A program made the translations under genes and the position numbers. From NCBI RefSeq assembly GCF_024112395.2, contig NZ_CP078013.2, positions 3,472,001-3,536,000 of the forward strand: a stretch of DNA of 64,000 nt. The letters are read 5' to 3'. This DNA is from Pseudomonas pergaminensis (lineage in GTDB: Bacteria; Pseudomonadota; Gammaproteobacteria; Pseudomonadales; Pseudomonadaceae). Under the pieces are notes generated by a model. It ran no database searches. It was not told the origin of the DNA and saw only the letters and a list, made by a program, of their open reading frames with translations. Shown here piece by piece: positions 63,064-64,000 of the stretch (positions within the stretch are counted from its first letter, which is position 1; each line of letters starts with the position of its first letter).

Positions 63064-63666
63064 TTAGCTGACAAACAGCATCGGGTACAGTGACAGCACC
63101 AGCAACGCCGCCATCGACCAATTGAACAGCCGCAACCAGCGAGGTTCACGCAACACATTGCGCAAGCCGCTGCCACAGCCGACCCACACGCATACGCTGG
63201 GCAGGTTGACCACGGCAAACACCAGTGCAATCACCAGCACATTGGTGACGTAGCCTTCAGCCGGCGTATAGGTGGTGATGGCCCCCAGCGCCATGATCCA
63301 GGCCTTGGGGTTCACCCACTGGAACGCCGCCGCGCCGAGGAAGGTCATGGGCTTGCCATGCGCGTCATTGCTGTCGGACATACCGCCCGCCGTCGCGATC
63401 TTCCACGCCAGGTACAGCAAGTACGCCGCCCCCACGTAACGCAACAACGTGTAGGCCCATGGGAAGACCTTGAACACCTCGCCCAATCCCAGGCCGACCG
63501 AGATCACCAGCAGCATGAAGCCGATGCTGATCCCCAGGGCATGGGGCATCGAGCGGCGGAAGCCGAAGTTCACGCCCGAGGCGAGCAACATGGTGTTATT
63601 GGGCCCCGGTGTGATCGAAGATACAAAAGCGAACAGTACAAAGGCTGACAACAGGCTGGTAGACAT
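63064..63666 (-). CDS. LysE family exporter
   Basis: A 200-aa inner-membrane protein with about six helices. MSTSLLSAFVLFAFVSSITPGPNNTMLLASGVNFG has the TPGPNN of the LysE/RhtB family, and AFQWVNPKAWIMALGAITTY the middle NPK motif. ATG 63666 or 63672 both fit. The candidate small RNA lies upstream on the other strand. Substrate unknown, probably an amino acid. Confidence 0.87.
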   Translation of the reverse strand: MSTSLLSAFVLFAFVSSITPGPNNTMLLASGVNFGFRRSMPHALGISIGFMLLVISVGLGLGEVFKVFPWAYTLLRYVGAAYLLYLAWKIATAGGMSDSNDAHGKPMTFLGAAAFQWVNPKAWIMALGAITTYTPAEGYVTNVLVIALVFAVVNLPSVCVWVGCGSGLRNVLREPRWLRLFNWSMAALLVLSLYPMLFVS

Positions 63667-63807
63667 GATCATGAAGCGGCATCCGAACGGGGTGGTATGC
63701 CTGCGACAGTAGAGGGTTAACGACCGCCCTGCCCCGTACAGCCATGGGCAGATTGAGGCATACACTTTTTTACCAAGGCTTTCACAAACCTTTCACAGAT
63801 GAAGGCC

Positions 63808-63872
63808 TATGGTGAATCCAGCTCCTAATGAACATCCTTTTAGCCCGCGCTCCCCACGCGGGCTTTTCTTTG
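63808..63872 (+). ncRNA. Candidate orphan small RNA with terminator
   Basis: A plus-strand terminator (AGCCCGCG 63842-63849, CGCGGGCT 63857-63864, then T-rich) has no plus-strand gene before it except a 27-aa peptide 780 bases away. TATGGT (63808-63813) lies 34 bases upstream, preceded at 22 bp by TTTCAC. The layout matches the candidate at 22694-22755. Confidence 0.45.
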
Positions 63873-63891
63873 CCTGGGGTTTATCGCAGGC

Positions 63892-63927
63892 AAAAAAAGA
63901 GGCAAGCCCTTCATCAAGGCTTGCCTC
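63892..63927 (-). terminator. Terminator of the Gly/His-rich gene
   Basis: GAGGCAAGCC and GGCTTGCCTC form a perfect 10-bp stem with an A-run on the plus strand, which is a T-run after the stem on the minus strand. Confidence 0.9.
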
Positions 63928-63940
63928 CAGTTTCTACCCG

Positions 63941-64000
63941 TCAGCGCGGGCCGCCACCGCCAGGGCCGCCGCCCTGACCGTGCCCGCCACCATGACCACC
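63941..64000 (-). CDS. C-terminus of a Gly/His-rich protein (cut by the window edge)
   Basis: The last 19 codons and a TGA stop are in the window: the protein ends GGHGGGHGQGGGPGGGGPR. The Gly/His/Pro repeat suggests a metal-binding or disordered tail, but the rest is outside the window and no family can be given. Confidence 0.65.
   Translation of the reverse strand, partial: GGHGGGHGQGGGPGGGGPR

Overview
The window looks like core and accessory chromosome of a Pseudomonas of the P. fluorescens group. The reasons are the MvaT/MvaU-type H-NS protein, the ahpC/ahpF/gor/galU neighbourhood, the P. stutzeri-type trehalose synthase, REP elements of the GTGGGAGCTGGCTTGCCTGC type, high GC, and many small genes of Pseudomonas type. 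No prophage, transposon, rRNA operon or CRISPR array was seen. There is one tRNA, Leu(UAA).

Layout. 1-10 kb: an MvaU-like silencer, glyoxalase I, a peroxide/thiol defence block (ahpF, ahpC with an OxyR-type site, gor), a divergent tyrosine recombinase / KfrA-like coiled-coil pair, and galU. 9-13 kb: small lipoproteins and small conserved proteins, then alkylation repair (alkB and an Ada with a degraded zinc site). 13-24 kb: a CGNR regulator divergent from an alpha/beta hydrolase and a nitronate monooxygenase-like enzyme; modABC with a ModE-type palindrome; topoisomerase IB; an ABC-F ATPase; azlCD. 24-30 kb: arsRBCH, an AraC/LysE pair, and an RcnR-like repressor with a His-tailed MFS exporter. 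30-36 kb: mgtA behind a long leader, a SLOG-like protein, a probable outer-membrane protein, and about 1.1 kb of repeats (eight tandem REP-type units, a 94-bp element with 18-bp arms, a REPIN). 36-40 kb: DUF533, DinB, a GFA gene with an internal stop, tRNA-Leu, and a frameshifted epoxide-hydrolase-like gene. 40-45 kb: a three-gene GMC oxidoreductase cluster with a Cys motif suggesting an Fe-S centre, and an isochorismatase-family hydrolase. 45-51 kb: pstSCAB followed by a Fic-like and a HAD gene instead of phoU, divergent from ppk2. 51-54 kb: a degenerate receiver and trehalose synthase. 54-63 kb: hydroxyproline catabolism (permease, epimerase, deaminase, semialdehyde dehydrogenase, D-hydroxyproline dehydrogenase) between two AraC-type regulators. 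63-64 kb: a 27-aa membrane peptide, a LysE exporter, a candidate small RNA, and the end of a Gly/His-rich protein.

The least explained parts are the recombinase/KfrA pair, the GMC/408-aa cluster, the pst operon with Fic-like and HAD genes, the 0.7-kb mgtA leader, and two similar orphan promoter-terminator units near 22.7 and 63.8 kb that may be related small RNAs. All family assignments come from reading motifs and gene order; no database search was run.
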